In this document: in pieces, positions 24,954-33,523 of the stretch
Layout: the number at the start of each line of letters is the position of its first letter
Position numbering within the stretch: the stretch's first letter is position 1
Assembly (NCBI RefSeq): GCF_003815675.1
Contig: NZ_CP033918.1
Span: forward strand, 3,286,001-3,350,000
Length of the DNA: 64,000 nucleotides
From: Chryseobacterium sp. G0186
Lineage (GTDB): Bacteria; Bacteroidota; Bacteroidia; Flavobacteriales; Weeksellaceae
Direction: 5' to 3'
Made by a program: the position numbers and the translations under genes
The notes under the pieces: generated by a model
Told to the model about the DNA's origin: nothing
What the model saw: only the letters and a program-made list of their open reading frames with translations
Database searches by the model: none

Positions 24954-26786
24954 ATGAATTGTATTGAATTAAATGATCCGTTCACAGGAGAATGGACCTC
25001 TTATTTAGAAACAACAGAAACATATAATGGCAACCTGATTACAGATATTATGTGTGAAAAGACCGGTGAAATATATAAGAAAATCAATGGTAAATACTAT
25101 CGTAGGATAATTCACGACGGAAAAATTAATGTCAAATGGTTTGGAGCTTTAGGAAATGGAATCAATGATGAGGCCGTTTATTTTAATAAGGCCTTGGAGT
25201 TTATCACTGATATTGGTGGTGGAACTTTATTTGTTCCTGCCGGAAAATACAAACTGAGCCATGTGGATTGTATCACTAAAAAATATTCAAATATTACCAT
25301 ACTGGCATATGACGCTGAATTTATTCAACTTTTGGGCAGCCAAATTCAATTTCCTCACCCGACTCCAAAGGATCCAGATGGTATACTTAAGACCTATGGA
25401 AGGTATAGGGCCGCAGATGGGATGTTTGTGTTTGATGCACAAGTCTCAAATCAGATCGATGATACCAATTCCATTAAGAATATTAAGTTTATCGGAGCCA
25501 AGTTTAGTGGTAATGTTGAAGAAAAAGGTTTTGATGAATTGCTTCATCTGGTTTGTATGCATGGTGTTTCTAACGTTACCTTTGAATATTGTTCTTTTGT
25601 AGGATTTATGGGGGATGGAGTAGCTGTTTGCAGAGGACTAAATGAAGACTTGCAGGGAGTAGTTTACACAAGGGATGCTTATAATAGAGATGTTAATTTT
25701 TACAAATGTAATTTTGATGGAAAAAATCAAAAAAACAGGCAGGGTATCTCTTTATATTATTGTGATGGATTCAGTATTGATTTTTGCAATTTTGAAAATA
25801 TTTGCATGCCAGATATGATAGGTGCTATTGATATTGAAGCTGATACAGACAATACTATTTCGAGAAGAGGAGTGATTTCAAACTGTAGTTTTAAAAATAT
25901 TGGAGGAGCTAACGGAGCTGTTACTATATTTTTGAGAAATTATGACGGAGCAGTAGAGAAAATTTCTCATTTAGGGTATATTATTGATAATTGTGATTTC
26001 GACGATGTCTTAGCTCCACTGTCTGTAATAGGGAATGACAGTTTTATGACGAAGACCTCAAACTATGGAGTAGTATTTAAGAATAACAGAATCCTTAATA
26101 CAAAAGGTGTTGGAGATTTACGAAAAGCATATGGTGTCCTTTTCTATAACAATTTGTTCAAAAATATGAATTCAGAAACCATGACGGTCATACGTGGCAA
26201 TGGGGGTAAAAATATAACCTTTGAAAAAAATACCTTTGATAATTGTAAAAATCCCGATGGATTGGCATTTGTTGGAACGACTGATAATATCAATTTCATT
26301 GAAAATCAATTTTATAACTTCTCTGGGACATTTATTACAATTAATGATCCCAACGGAATTGGAAAAATTATAGACAATGAATTTGTATCTTCAGCAGTGA
26401 ATGTTCAACTTCCATTGATTACTTCTTCTTCAGCAACCCCTGAAAAGGTGGCCAGCAGTATGATAAAAGACAATATCTATGGCCCCAATATTTCGCCTAT
26501 AAACTTATACTTCTTCCTGAACGGAAATAATATGCCTACCCTTGACAGCATTACGCCTGATAAAGTAATGTATGGTGAAAGTCTGTCTCAGATGACAGGA
26601 ACTATGCCAACAGGTTTTATTGGAGATCCGACTGCTATGGTAAAAATGTCTCGTGAGAATATCGCGAACAATTACTACCCTCATGTATATCAGACGCTGT
26701 ATCCATCTCCTAATAACAATGGAAAAATTTGGAAAAGACAAGCTGTCAATCAAACAACCTGGGGAAGTTTTATCGAAATTTCATAA
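24954..26786 (+). CDS. Right-handed beta-helix protein (pectate-lyase-3/tailspike-like)
   Basis: 610 residues, no signal peptide. After a 60-residue head comes the pectate-lyase-3 opening VKWFGALGNGINDEAVYFNKAL...GGGTLFVPAGKY, then many short repeats with Asn/Cys ladders (NCDFDD, NNRILN, ENQFYNF) typical of parallel beta-helices. The tail (GKIWKRQAVNQTTWGSFIEIS) resembles tail-fibre C-termini. The Cys in the coils (YCSFVGF, NCSFKN) suggest a cytosolic location or late export. It may be a phage-derived spike or a polysaccharide-binding or -cleaving protein. No phage genes lie nearby. Confidence 0.65.
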   Translation: MNCIELNDPFTGEWTSYLETTETYNGNLITDIMCEKTGEIYKKINGKYYRRIIHDGKINVKWFGALGNGINDEAVYFNKALEFITDIGGGTLFVPAGKYKLSHVDCITKKYSNITILAYDAEFIQLLGSQIQFPHPTPKDPDGILKTYGRYRAADGMFVFDAQVSNQIDDTNSIKNIKFIGAKFSGNVEEKGFDELLHLVCMHGVSNVTFEYCSFVGFMGDGVAVCRGLNEDLQGVVYTRDAYNRDVNFYKCNFDGKNQKNRQGISLYYCDGFSIDFCNFENICMPDMIGAIDIEADTDNTISRRGVISNCSFKNIGGANGAVTIFLRNYDGAVEKISHLGYIIDNCDFDDVLAPLSVIGNDSFMTKTSNYGVVFKNNRILNTKGVGDLRKAYGVLFYNNLFKNMNSETMTVIRGNGGKNITFEKNTFDNCKNPDGLAFVGTTDNINFIENQFYNFSGTFITINDPNGIGKIIDNEFVSSAVNVQLPLITSSSATPEKVASSMIKDNIYGPNISPINLYFFLNGNNMPTLDSITPDKVMYGESLSQMTGTMPTGFIGDPTAMVKMSRENIANNYYPHVYQTLYPSPNNNGKIWKRQAVNQTTWGSFIEIS

Positions 26787-26820
26787 CCAGAACATGAAAA
26801 ACTTCACATAAATTATATAG

Positions 26821-26856
26821 AAATCTTCCAGATTAATTTTCGGAAGATTTTTTTGA
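26821..26856 (+). terminator. Terminator of the beta-helix gene
   Basis: AAATCTTCC/GGAAGATTT stem with a 12-nt loop and a T tail. Confidence 0.75.
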
Positions 26857-26955
26857 TTATTTGTTCTTGAAGATCGCTTTTTTCTAGGAAATTATCCACA
26901 TAAACGTCAGATTTTTAAAATGATATATTAATTATTTTTACTTCAAAAACACACC

Positions 26956-27821
26956 ATGCTGATCAAAATTTATGGAAGCGCCATTCATGGGGTTGCAGCC
27001 CAGAGAATAACCATTGAAGTGAATGTAGATACGGGAGGAATAGGGTACCATCTGGTAGGACTTCCCGATAATGCCATCAAGGAAAGCAGCTACAGAATTT
27101 CTGCAGCCCTGAAGAATGTAGGATATAAAATTCCGGGAAAGAAGATAACCATTAATATGGCACCTGCAGACCTTAGAAAAGAGGGATCTGCCTATGATCT
27201 CAGCATTGCCATCGGGATATTAGCCGCATCAGATCAGATTTTAGCCGAAGAAATTCAGAATTACATTATCATGGGAGAACTTTCACTGGATGGGAGCCTG
27301 CAACCTATAAAAGGAGTGTTGCCTATTGCCATACAGGCTAGGGAAGAAGGTTTTAAAGGAATTATTCTTCCCATACAAAATGCCAGGGAAGCAGCCATTG
27401 TCAATGATCTGGATGTTTATGGAGTAGAAAATATTAAGGAGGTTATTGACTTTTTTAATGAGGGTAAACCTCTTAACAAAATTGTTCTGGATACAAGAAA
27501 GGAATTTCATGAAAGGATCAATAATTTTCCCTTTGATTTTTCAGAGGTTAAAGGACAGGAAACAGCCAAAAGAGCAATGGAGGTTGCAGCAGCAGGTGGA
27601 CATAACATTATTTTGATCGGTCCTCCGGGAAGTGGAAAAACAATGCTGGCCAAAAGAGTTCCCAGCATCCTGCCTCCCCTGACATTGAAAGAGGCTCTGG
27701 AAACCACCAAAATACACTCTGTAGCAGGAAAAATAGGAACAGAAGCTTCATTAATGACTGTTCGCCCCTTTAGATCTCCCCATCATACCATCTCTGATGT
27801 GGCCTTGGTTGGAGGCGGAAG
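26956..27821 (+). pseudogene. comM: ComM/YifB AAA+ protein, 5' part (interrupted by Tn7-like element)
   Basis: Encodes residues 1 to about 289 of a YifB/ComM Mg-chelatase-type ATPase: N-terminal S5-like domain (GIGYHLVGLPDNAIKES), then the ATPase with Walker A GPPGSGKTMLAKRVPSILPP. The native frame ends at VALVGGGS, where the transposon begins; the reading frame runs on into the element and stops at 27906. The rest of the gene resumes at 46741. ComM is a branch-migration helicase that supports natural transformation. Walker A and Walker B now lie on different fragments, so the ATPase must be dead. Confidence 0.95.
27817..27821 (+). repeat. Left 5-bp target-site duplication GGAAG
   Basis: Host comM bases directly before TGTCAA; identical to 46741-46745. 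Confidence 0.93.
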
Positions 27822-27892
27822 TGTCAATTACAATACAAGATGCGAAAATATATTAGTTAATGCAAAAAATCCATTAGTTAGTGCGAAAACAT
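27822..27892 (+). repeat. Left transposon end with three TnsB-site-like repeats
   Basis: After TGTCAA the core TGCRAAAA occurs at 27841, 27861 and 27882, spaced 20 and 21 bp, each preceded by a variant of TTAGTTA or ACAAGA. The first core starts 19 bp from the terminus, the same as at the right end. These look like tandem transposase-binding sites. Confidence 0.75.
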
Positions 27893-28013
27893 TTTACAAA
27901 GAATGATGCTCTTTGTGCATTGACCAGCTATGTCAGATAAAACTATCATTGAAGTGCTAAGTTATTAGATAGTATATAAATTATATTAAATTTGCTGGAA
28001 TTATTCTTCAGCT

Positions 28014-28685
28014 ATGAGTAAAACATTCAATTTATATTGTGACGAAAGTTGTCATATAGAAAATGATCATAAGAATTATATGTTTTTGGGTTCCATAAGC
28101 ACTCCTTATAATCAAATAAGATTTCATAATGAAAACATTAAAGAAATTAAGGCAAGACATTATTTTTATGGTGAGATAAAATGGTCAAATGTTTCAAAGT
28201 CTCAATTCCATTTTTATATGGATCTCATAGATTATTTTTTCAACACAGACTTAAGATTTAGATGTGTTGGTGTTGAAAAATCTAAAATTAACAATCAGGC
28301 ATTTCATCAATCATACGACGATTTTTATTATAAAATGTATTATTATTTGCTTAATCATAATATTAATAGTTTGTATTCTTATAACGTTTATTTGGATATA
28401 AAAGATACCTTAAGTGCTTTTAAAGTTAATAAGCTAAAAAATATCTTGAATACTAAATATGGAGTATTTAGAAATGTGCAGAATATTCGTTCACATGAAA
28501 GTTTGCTAATGCAGATGACTGATTTTATTATGGGGGCAGTTTCTTACCATAATAATGATATTGAAAAAAAGAATATTTCTAAATTAAAAATTATCGAAAA
28601 GATAATAAGCCATGTAGGAGATAGCCTAATGAAGACGAATTACTCAGATAAGTTTAATTTATTTTTTATAGAATTAAGAAAATAA
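28014..28685 (+). CDS. DUF3800 protein (predicted RNase-H-like fold)
   Basis: 223 residues opening FNLYCDESCHIENDHKNYMFLGSI, the YxDES start typical of DUF3800, with later acidic residues (YLDIKD...; QMTDFIMGA) that complete the presumed metal site. The family is widespread on phages, plasmids and islands and is predicted to be a nuclease, but I know of no firm function. First cargo gene at the left end; two bases before the next gene, so the two are co-expressed. AT-rich. Confidence 0.75.
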   Translation: MSKTFNLYCDESCHIENDHKNYMFLGSISTPYNQIRFHNENIKEIKARHYFYGEIKWSNVSKSQFHFYMDLIDYFFNTDLRFRCVGVEKSKINNQAFHQSYDDFYYKMYYYLLNHNINSLYSYNVYLDIKDTLSAFKVNKLKNILNTKYGVFRNVQNIRSHESLLMQMTDFIMGAVSYHNNDIEKKNISKLKIIEKIISHVGDSLMKTNYSDKFNLFFIELRK

Positions 28686-28687
28686 AT

Positions 28688-29194
28688 ATGCCTCTAAATC
28701 TACTGAAAGAATACAATAAATTGTTAGAGTTAGGAGCGCTTAGTGTTTCACAAAGAAATGAATCACTTAACAGAATTTTTTGTAGAGATTTTGTTAATTG
28801 TGACCCTATAGTTTTTAATAATAAAAAGATAACCCCTACGCCATTAGAGGGTGTGGTTACAATGGATACTCTTTTTTTTCATTTAACTACTGTGATGGAA
28901 GATAAGAAGTTACGGAATAGAATATTTGATCATCATAGAGCAATAAGATTACATTGGGTGAAATTTCATCTTCTCTTAAAAAAACAAAATGTTCTTACCT
29001 TTTCGGTTAAAGAACCGGAAGGTATTAGAACATATATTTATGATGCAGAAGAAAAATATGTTATAATATTAGAACCTTTAAGAAATGGAATTGAATATTA
29101 TCTATTAACAGCATATAAATTAACCGGAAAGGATGCTGAAAGAAATAAGATTTTATCAAAATATAAGAAAAGGAAACTGGATCAATTATTTTAA
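28688..29194 (+). CDS. 168-residue partner of the DUF3800 protein, possible BECR/RelE-like toxin fold
   Basis: No clear family. The C-terminal half has VLTFSVKEPEGIRTYIYDAEEKYVIILEPLRNGIEYYLLTAYKLTGKDAERNKI broken into strand-strand-strand-basic helix, like phage-associated BECR endoribonuclease domains (YLLTAY..tGK). The N-terminal half is helical and basic (HHRAIRLHWVKFHLLLKK). It starts 2 nt after DUF3800, so a toxin/neutraliser or two-subunit nuclease pair is likely. The BECR reading is by eye and tentative. Confidence 0.5.
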   Translation: MPLNLLKEYNKLLELGALSVSQRNESLNRIFCRDFVNCDPIVFNNKKITPTPLEGVVTMDTLFFHLTTVMEDKKLRNRIFDHHRAIRLHWVKFHLLLKKQNVLTFSVKEPEGIRTYIYDAEEKYVIILEPLRNGIEYYLLTAYKLTGKDAERNKILSKYKKRKLDQLF

Positions 29195-29199
29195 AACGC

Positions 29200-29264
29200 A
29201 AAAAACGCAAAGCATCTTGGCTCTGCGTTTTTCGATTTCTTTCTTTCGAATGAAAGATGAACTT
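29200..29264 (-). ncRNA. Candidate 65-nt small RNA
   Basis: On the minus strand a good -7 box TATCTTTG (29278-29271), with a TTG about 20 nt further upstream, precedes a stretch that contains a small hairpin (CTTTCATTCGAAAG) and ends at the terminator stem 29232-29201. No frame of note is inside. It could equally be a leftover promoter. Confidence 0.3.
29201..29232. terminator. Bidirectional terminator after the DUF3800 pair
   Basis: AAAAACGCAAAGC/GCTCTGCGTTTTT, one mismatch, 6-nt loop, with A/T tails on both sides. Confidence 0.7.
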
Positions 29265-29382
29265 ATTGTGCAAAGATAGTCAAATAAATGAATCATTGCA
29301 ATATGAAATACTATTTTGAAAAATCATTGTGAGAAATCCCTCTTAAATACAGTACTGGAAGTGTTATTGATTTTTTCTATAG

Positions 29383-29418
29383 CAAATTTATTCGTTTAAG
29401 GCGACAGAACTCGTCGTA
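29383..29418 (-). promoter_or_regulatory. Promoter with extended TACGAC box, copy 3
   Basis: On the minus strand TACGACGAGTTCTGTCGC (29418-29401) then TAAATTTG (29390-29383), with 14 nt between TTCTG and the -7 box. It lies after the ABC-3C ATPase gene and points at gene-free sequence, so it is an orphan or drives a small RNA. Confidence 0.55.
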
Positions 29419-29438
29419 TATTATTTAAATTAAATTTT

Positions 29439-31172
29439 TTATGCTTCATATTCCATATCTATCTGTATTCCTAATAACTTATTTTTAGGATCATCATCAC
29501 CAATTATGTGGCAAATATTAGCTTCTATTATATTTTCATATTCTTCCTTTGACATTTGCCCGGCAAGCTCATCCAGATGATTTTGATTCATAGTAATAAT
29601 ATATTGTTTATTATTTTCAGTAATATATTGATTAGCAACTTTGAATAGTATAGAAATTTGTCGGGGATCAATCCCATCAAGAATTCTACTATCATGAAAA
29701 ATGCTATTCATATTGTGGTTTTGTCCTAGTAAAAGAATTGTAAGATCGTAGCAAAAAATTTTGACATTACTAATACCATCAGATGAATCTGATTCTATTC
29801 TTGCCTCAAGATTGAATCTTATAGAATTTTCTCCTTCATTATTATTTATTGAAAGCCCAGCTAATGCTTTAGGATAGAAGGACTTTGCCAACGCACGAAA
29901 AAAATCACTTATCCCTTTAATAAAATCATTTACATCATTTAAATAGTTTTCAGTATTTGCCGTAGCTTCAATGAATTTTTTATCAATGTCTAATTTGGCG
30001 CTATGATATTCTTTTAATAGCTTTTGATAATTCTCAATTTGATTTTTTTCAGACTTAAGATCCGAAAGCTTATTTGTGAGATTAATAAATACGTCGAGTG
30101 CCTGATGCGTATTTAGATATTGCAAATTTTTATCAAATTCAATATGTAACTTTTTAAGCTCACTATCTTTATTTTCGATTTCTCTTATTAAATCTTGTTT
30201 TTGATTCGATAGTCTTTTTATCCTATTTTTTGTTATTTGTATATAAAAATTATCAAGTTCATCAAGAGTTTTTTTTAGCTCATTACTAAAACTTATTTTT
30301 GATTCTTCATAGATTTTAATAATTTTCTCTTTACTAATGTCAGGTGATGATTCAAGACTTTTTTGAATATTTAATTTTTGATTTTCTAATAATGAAATTT
30401 CATTTTGAAGTTTTACAGTAGATCTTCTTATATTGTCAGCTGACTTTTTAATGTCATAGTAATCTTCTGCAATACTAAATTTTTTTAAATCAATTTCAAG
30501 ACTATCTATTTTGTCAGATAGATCTTGAATAGATAATGAAGAATCTCTCTCTCCTATAAAGAAATCTTTTAATAAAGGGTCTGAGTTTAATTGTGATAGT
30601 AATTCTTTGATTCGATCTTTGTCACTTTTTAAATCATATTTTTCCTTAACTAATAGAGTATCAATGCCTAGGAGGAAAGTATTTGTTAATAAAATTTGGT
30701 AATCACTTTTAAGAGTATTTGGATTCTTGTAGTTCAAAAATGAACCTCTTCTAGGACGATAAAAGAAAGGAAGTAATGCCCTAAAACTTAAACTCTTTTG
30801 ATCTTGAGGAATGTCAAATAATAATTCTTGTAATTTATTCGTAAAATCCTTAATTTTTAAGCTTTCATCATTTAATTTAATTGATGTTTGATTTAATGTT
30901 GTCCTACTTGAAATATAAATTTTATCATCTATTTCAAACTCTAAAAAAAACTCCCAGCCGGGTAGATTTTTTTTAAAACTTTTTTTAGTGCTAGATCCAA
31001 GACAAAATTGGATTATTGCCATAAGAAGAGATTTACCAACGCCATTAAATGAATTTTCATTAGAATTTTGTCCCTCACTTTGCTGGGCAACTATTAAATT
31101 TAGGCCATTTCTATTTTTAAACTCAACAGGTCTAAATGATTGCTGATTTGCTTTAACAGATATTAATCGCAT
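29439..31172 (-). CDS. ABC-3C system ATPase (SMC-like, DUF2326)
   Basis: 577 residues. N-terminal Walker A in SFNGVGKSLL (residues 41-50), long coiled coils (about 200-420), and a C-terminal ABC half with DSRILDGIDPRQISILFKVANQYI, typical of the DUF2326 ATPases. In ABC three-component systems the ATPase senses invader nucleoprotein and licenses an effector. It is the last gene of a three-gene unit, overlapping the middle component by 10 nt. Confidence 0.8.
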   Translation of the reverse strand: MRLISVKANQQSFRPVEFKNRNGLNLIVAQQSEGQNSNENSFNGVGKSLLMAIIQFCLGSSTKKSFKKNLPGWEFFLEFEIDDKIYISSRTTLNQTSIKLNDESLKIKDFTNKLQELLFDIPQDQKSLSFRALLPFFYRPRRGSFLNYKNPNTLKSDYQILLTNTFLLGIDTLLVKEKYDLKSDKDRIKELLSQLNSDPLLKDFFIGERDSSLSIQDLSDKIDSLEIDLKKFSIAEDYYDIKKSADNIRRSTVKLQNEISLLENQKLNIQKSLESSPDISKEKIIKIYEESKISFSNELKKTLDELDNFYIQITKNRIKRLSNQKQDLIREIENKDSELKKLHIEFDKNLQYLNTHQALDVFINLTNKLSDLKSEKNQIENYQKLLKEYHSAKLDIDKKFIEATANTENYLNDVNDFIKGISDFFRALAKSFYPKALAGLSINNNEGENSIRFNLEARIESDSSDGISNVKIFCYDLTILLLGQNHNMNSIFHDSRILDGIDPRQISILFKVANQYITENNKQYIITMNQNHLDELAGQMSKEEYENIIEANICHIIGDDDPKNKLLGIQIDMEYEA

Positions 31173-31408
31173 TTGTAAATTATTCCTTTAGTTTCTTTAA
31201 TTGTATTTATACTATAAAGAAAAATTAGTGCTAGTATAAGATTGTCAAACGAATGTGCTGAAAAATATTTTTTATTTTTCATATCTTCATTATAAACATC
31301 CCACAATTCATCAATCGACAAAGGCTTATCTGTCAATTTTGATAAAATATAACTTCCCAGTCCTAAAAGCGAACTCGCAAAATTTAAATGTTTAGAAGGT
31401 AGTATCAT
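31163..31408 (-). CDS. ABC-3C middle component (MC6-like)
   Basis: 81 residues: MILPSKHLNFASSLLGLGSY...LSIDELWDVY...HSFDNLILALIFLYSINTI...IIYKCD. This pattern (LPxKHxxFxxSLLGLG ... SFDNLxLALxFLYxIxxI) matches the small winged-helix middle component I know as MC6. It adapts the ATPase to the effector. It lies 2 nt after the effector gene and overlaps the ATPase gene. Confidence 0.75.
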   Translation of the reverse strand: MILPSKHLNFASSLLGLGSYILSKLTDKPLSIDELWDVYNEDMKNKKYFSAHSFDNLILALIFLYSINTIKETKGIIYKCD

Positions 31409-31410
31409 TT

Positions 31411-32322
31411 TTAATTATGATTTTCGAATACATCACATGTTTCAAAATATTTTGCTATTAGAGATAGAACACTTAGATAATATTGTTGTTCATCTTTTGG
31501 AAGGCATCTTTTTATTATCTCATAGAAAACTTGATCACCAAAGTTGTCAGTCTTTTCTAAATTTTGTAATTCATGTTTAACCTCTCTATATAATCCATTT
31601 AGTTGTTTTTGGATTGTTTCTGCCAAAAATGTGTCATTAGATAGATATTCATTTAATGTCCCTAAAAACTGAGCTCCTATATTGAGTTGATTTTTAGAAG
31701 TATTGCTAAGTCTATTAAATTCAATTTTTTTATCCCATTCTGGAATTTCTATAGTTTCAAAATGTTGTTTAATTGGCATTTTTTTTATTTTGGAGATTAC
31801 TTCATTTAAAATAGAATAATCTAAAAAATCAAGATTAATATCTGGTAAAAATCCAACAACCATGGTTATCTCATCTTCTTGTAATTGAAATAAAAATCTT
31901 TCAAGATCTTTTGGTGTTATAAAACTACTATTTGCTAAATTATTATCTGCTGCTAATTTACTGATAGCAATTTCACAGTCTGCATTTACCCCTAAAAATT
32001 TGTCATTAACGACAAAATAGTATTCATTAATTGGGCTCCAGTGCTTTTTTAAACCATTATAATCACGAACCGTTTTTTTTATAACCTCTGGATAGCTGGA
32101 GGTTATTTCTTCAGGTGCATAGACTTGATAGTATGCTGCATTGCTTTTAATATATCCATCATTTTTTCGATCTCCAATATTGCCCCATGGTTTAATCTGT
32201 TGAAAACCTTCAAATTTATATGTCATGATGGAAGTAAACAATTCTTCAAATTCATTACCGTTCGAAGAATATATCTTTAATTTAAAAAAGAGCCTTGCAA
32301 TAGCTTTTTGTTGGCTTGTCAT
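31411..32322 (-). CDS. ABC-3C effector with a restriction-endonuclease-like domain
   Basis: 303 residues. N-terminal about 120 residues: FEELFTSIMTYKFEGFQQIKPWGNIGDRKNDGYI...AAYYQVYAPEE, a PD-(D/E)xK-like layout with Glu in the first helix, Asp before the hairpin, and Q-x-Y in place of the last Lys strand. The C-terminal half is helical and matches the part shared by ABC-3C C-terminal-domain proteins. It would cut nucleic acid when the ATPase/adaptor is triggered. First gene of the triad. Confidence 0.75.
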   Translation of the reverse strand: MTSQQKAIARLFFKLKIYSSNGNEFEELFTSIMTYKFEGFQQIKPWGNIGDRKNDGYIKSNAAYYQVYAPEEITSSYPEVIKKTVRDYNGLKKHWSPINEYYFVVNDKFLGVNADCEIAISKLAADNNLANSSFITPKDLERFLFQLQEDEITMVVGFLPDINLDFLDYSILNEVISKIKKMPIKQHFETIEIPEWDKKIEFNRLSNTSKNQLNIGAQFLGTLNEYLSNDTFLAETIQKQLNGLYREVKHELQNLEKTDNFGDQVFYEIIKRCLPKDEQQYYLSVLSLIAKYFETCDVFENHN

Positions 32323-32328
32323 TTCTAA

Positions 32329-32661
32329 TTAGCTATTTGTACCAAGAATATTAATTATATTTTCTGTCCTAGCTTGTCGATTTTTTATAATCTCTAAGGC
32401 GTGTCTTTTGTGCAGGATCTCTTCTTCTGAAGTACTCTGTGTTTTTAAGTAGTTATTTATATCTTGATGTATCTCTTTAAATTTATTTAACTTATCAATA
32501 ATTAGTTCTTTATTATATGTTGAGTCAGAGGGGAAATTATTCTCCTGTTTTCTAATAATTATTTCAGCATGTTCTATAGTTACGAAGAAATCTAGACAAT
32601 GGTCTGCATTATACAGTTGGTCGTAGGGTACTTTGTTTTGAATTTCTTTTAGATTGTTCAT
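32329..32661 (-). CDS. 110-residue helical protein of unknown function
   Basis: Nearly all-helical, acidic-basic alternating sequence (MNNLKEIQNKVPYDQLYNADHCLDFF...RHALEIIKNRQARTENIINI). No signal peptide or known motif. It ends 7 nt before the ABC-3C effector on the same strand, so it is likely the first gene of that operon and may be an extra component or regulator. A frameshifted recombinase lies upstream. Confidence 0.5.
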   Translation of the reverse strand: MNNLKEIQNKVPYDQLYNADHCLDFFVTIEHAEIIIRKQENNFPSDSTYNKELIIDKLNKFKEIHQDINNYLKTQSTSEEEILHKRHALEIIKNRQARTENIINILGTNS

Positions 32662-32679
32662 GGTTATGAGTTTTTATTA

Positions 32680-33232
32680 TTACTTATCTATTCGGTAAAA
32701 AGTTGACTTACTTATACCGGCCTGTTTACAGGCTTTTTCAATGGGGATACTTTTATTATCATATAGGTGTTTAGCAAATAGATACTTTTCTTTACATTTT
32801 TCACTTGCCCCTTTAGGTCTTCCTAAAAGTTTTTTTCTCTTTCTAGCACCTTCTAGACCCGTTTTGGTTCTTTCACTAATTAAGTTTTGCTCAAACTCTG
32901 CTAATGCTCCAAAAATTTGAATGATAAATTTTTGCTGAAGTAGTATCAAATGCAAGTTCAGTAATGCTTTTGAAAAGAACTCCTTTTTCATTAAGTTTTT
33001 CAATAAGCTCAATCATGTTTTTGAGCGAGCGAAAAATGCGATCCGTTTTATATACAAATACGATATCATCTTTTCTTAGATAAGAAATCATCTCATTTAG
33101 GCCAATTCTATCTTCTCTTACACCGCTTGCAATATCAGTAAAAATTTTTTCACATCCATTTTCTTTTAATATATCAAGTTGTGATGATAAGTTTTGTTCT
33201 GAAGTTGAAATCCGATCATATCCTACAATCAT
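32680..33232 (-). pseudogene. Serine recombinase/resolvase with a +1 frameshift
   Basis: N-terminal frame (33232-32891): MIVGYDRISTSEQNLSSQLD..., with the catalytic Ser in R-x-S-T, then YKTDRIFRSLKNMIELIEKL. It leaves frame within an A5 run near 32928-32933. The second frame continues KFIIQIFGALAEFEQNLISE and the HTH tail ISKSTFYRIDK. Removing one A restores one protein of about 183 residues. Either a real pseudogene or a sequencing slip in a homopolymer. Confidence 0.85.
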
Positions 33233-33523
33233 AATTTTGTTTTAAAAAAGGATTATTTACAAAACTACTAAATGAAACGGAAAATGAGACAATTGTTATG
33301 CAAAAGAATGTAAATCTTTTCAAGTTTCATAAAACGATCAATTTTTGAAAAAGCATTAATCTTTTGATTCAAATCTCCCTTCAAAAAAGGTTAAAATTTT
33401 TCAGGTATAATAATCATTTAAACGATTAAAAGTTATTCTTTGGATAAAAGGATATATCTCTTTCTCTTAAGGGAGGAGATAGAGGTATTATTGCAGTTAA
33501 TAGTCCTTTTCAAGGAACGTGGT

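Noticed and set aside
27822..27900. CRISPR array, because of three repeats at 20-21 bp spacing
   Set aside because: Units are too short, imperfect and contiguous, and there are no cas genes; they are transposon-end binding sites. No CRISPR or CAST-type Cas genes were seen anywhere in the element.
32891..33012. Programmed +1 frameshift in the resolvase
   Set aside because: No stop codon or rare codon sits at the A5 run to promote shifting; a simple indel or read error explains it better.
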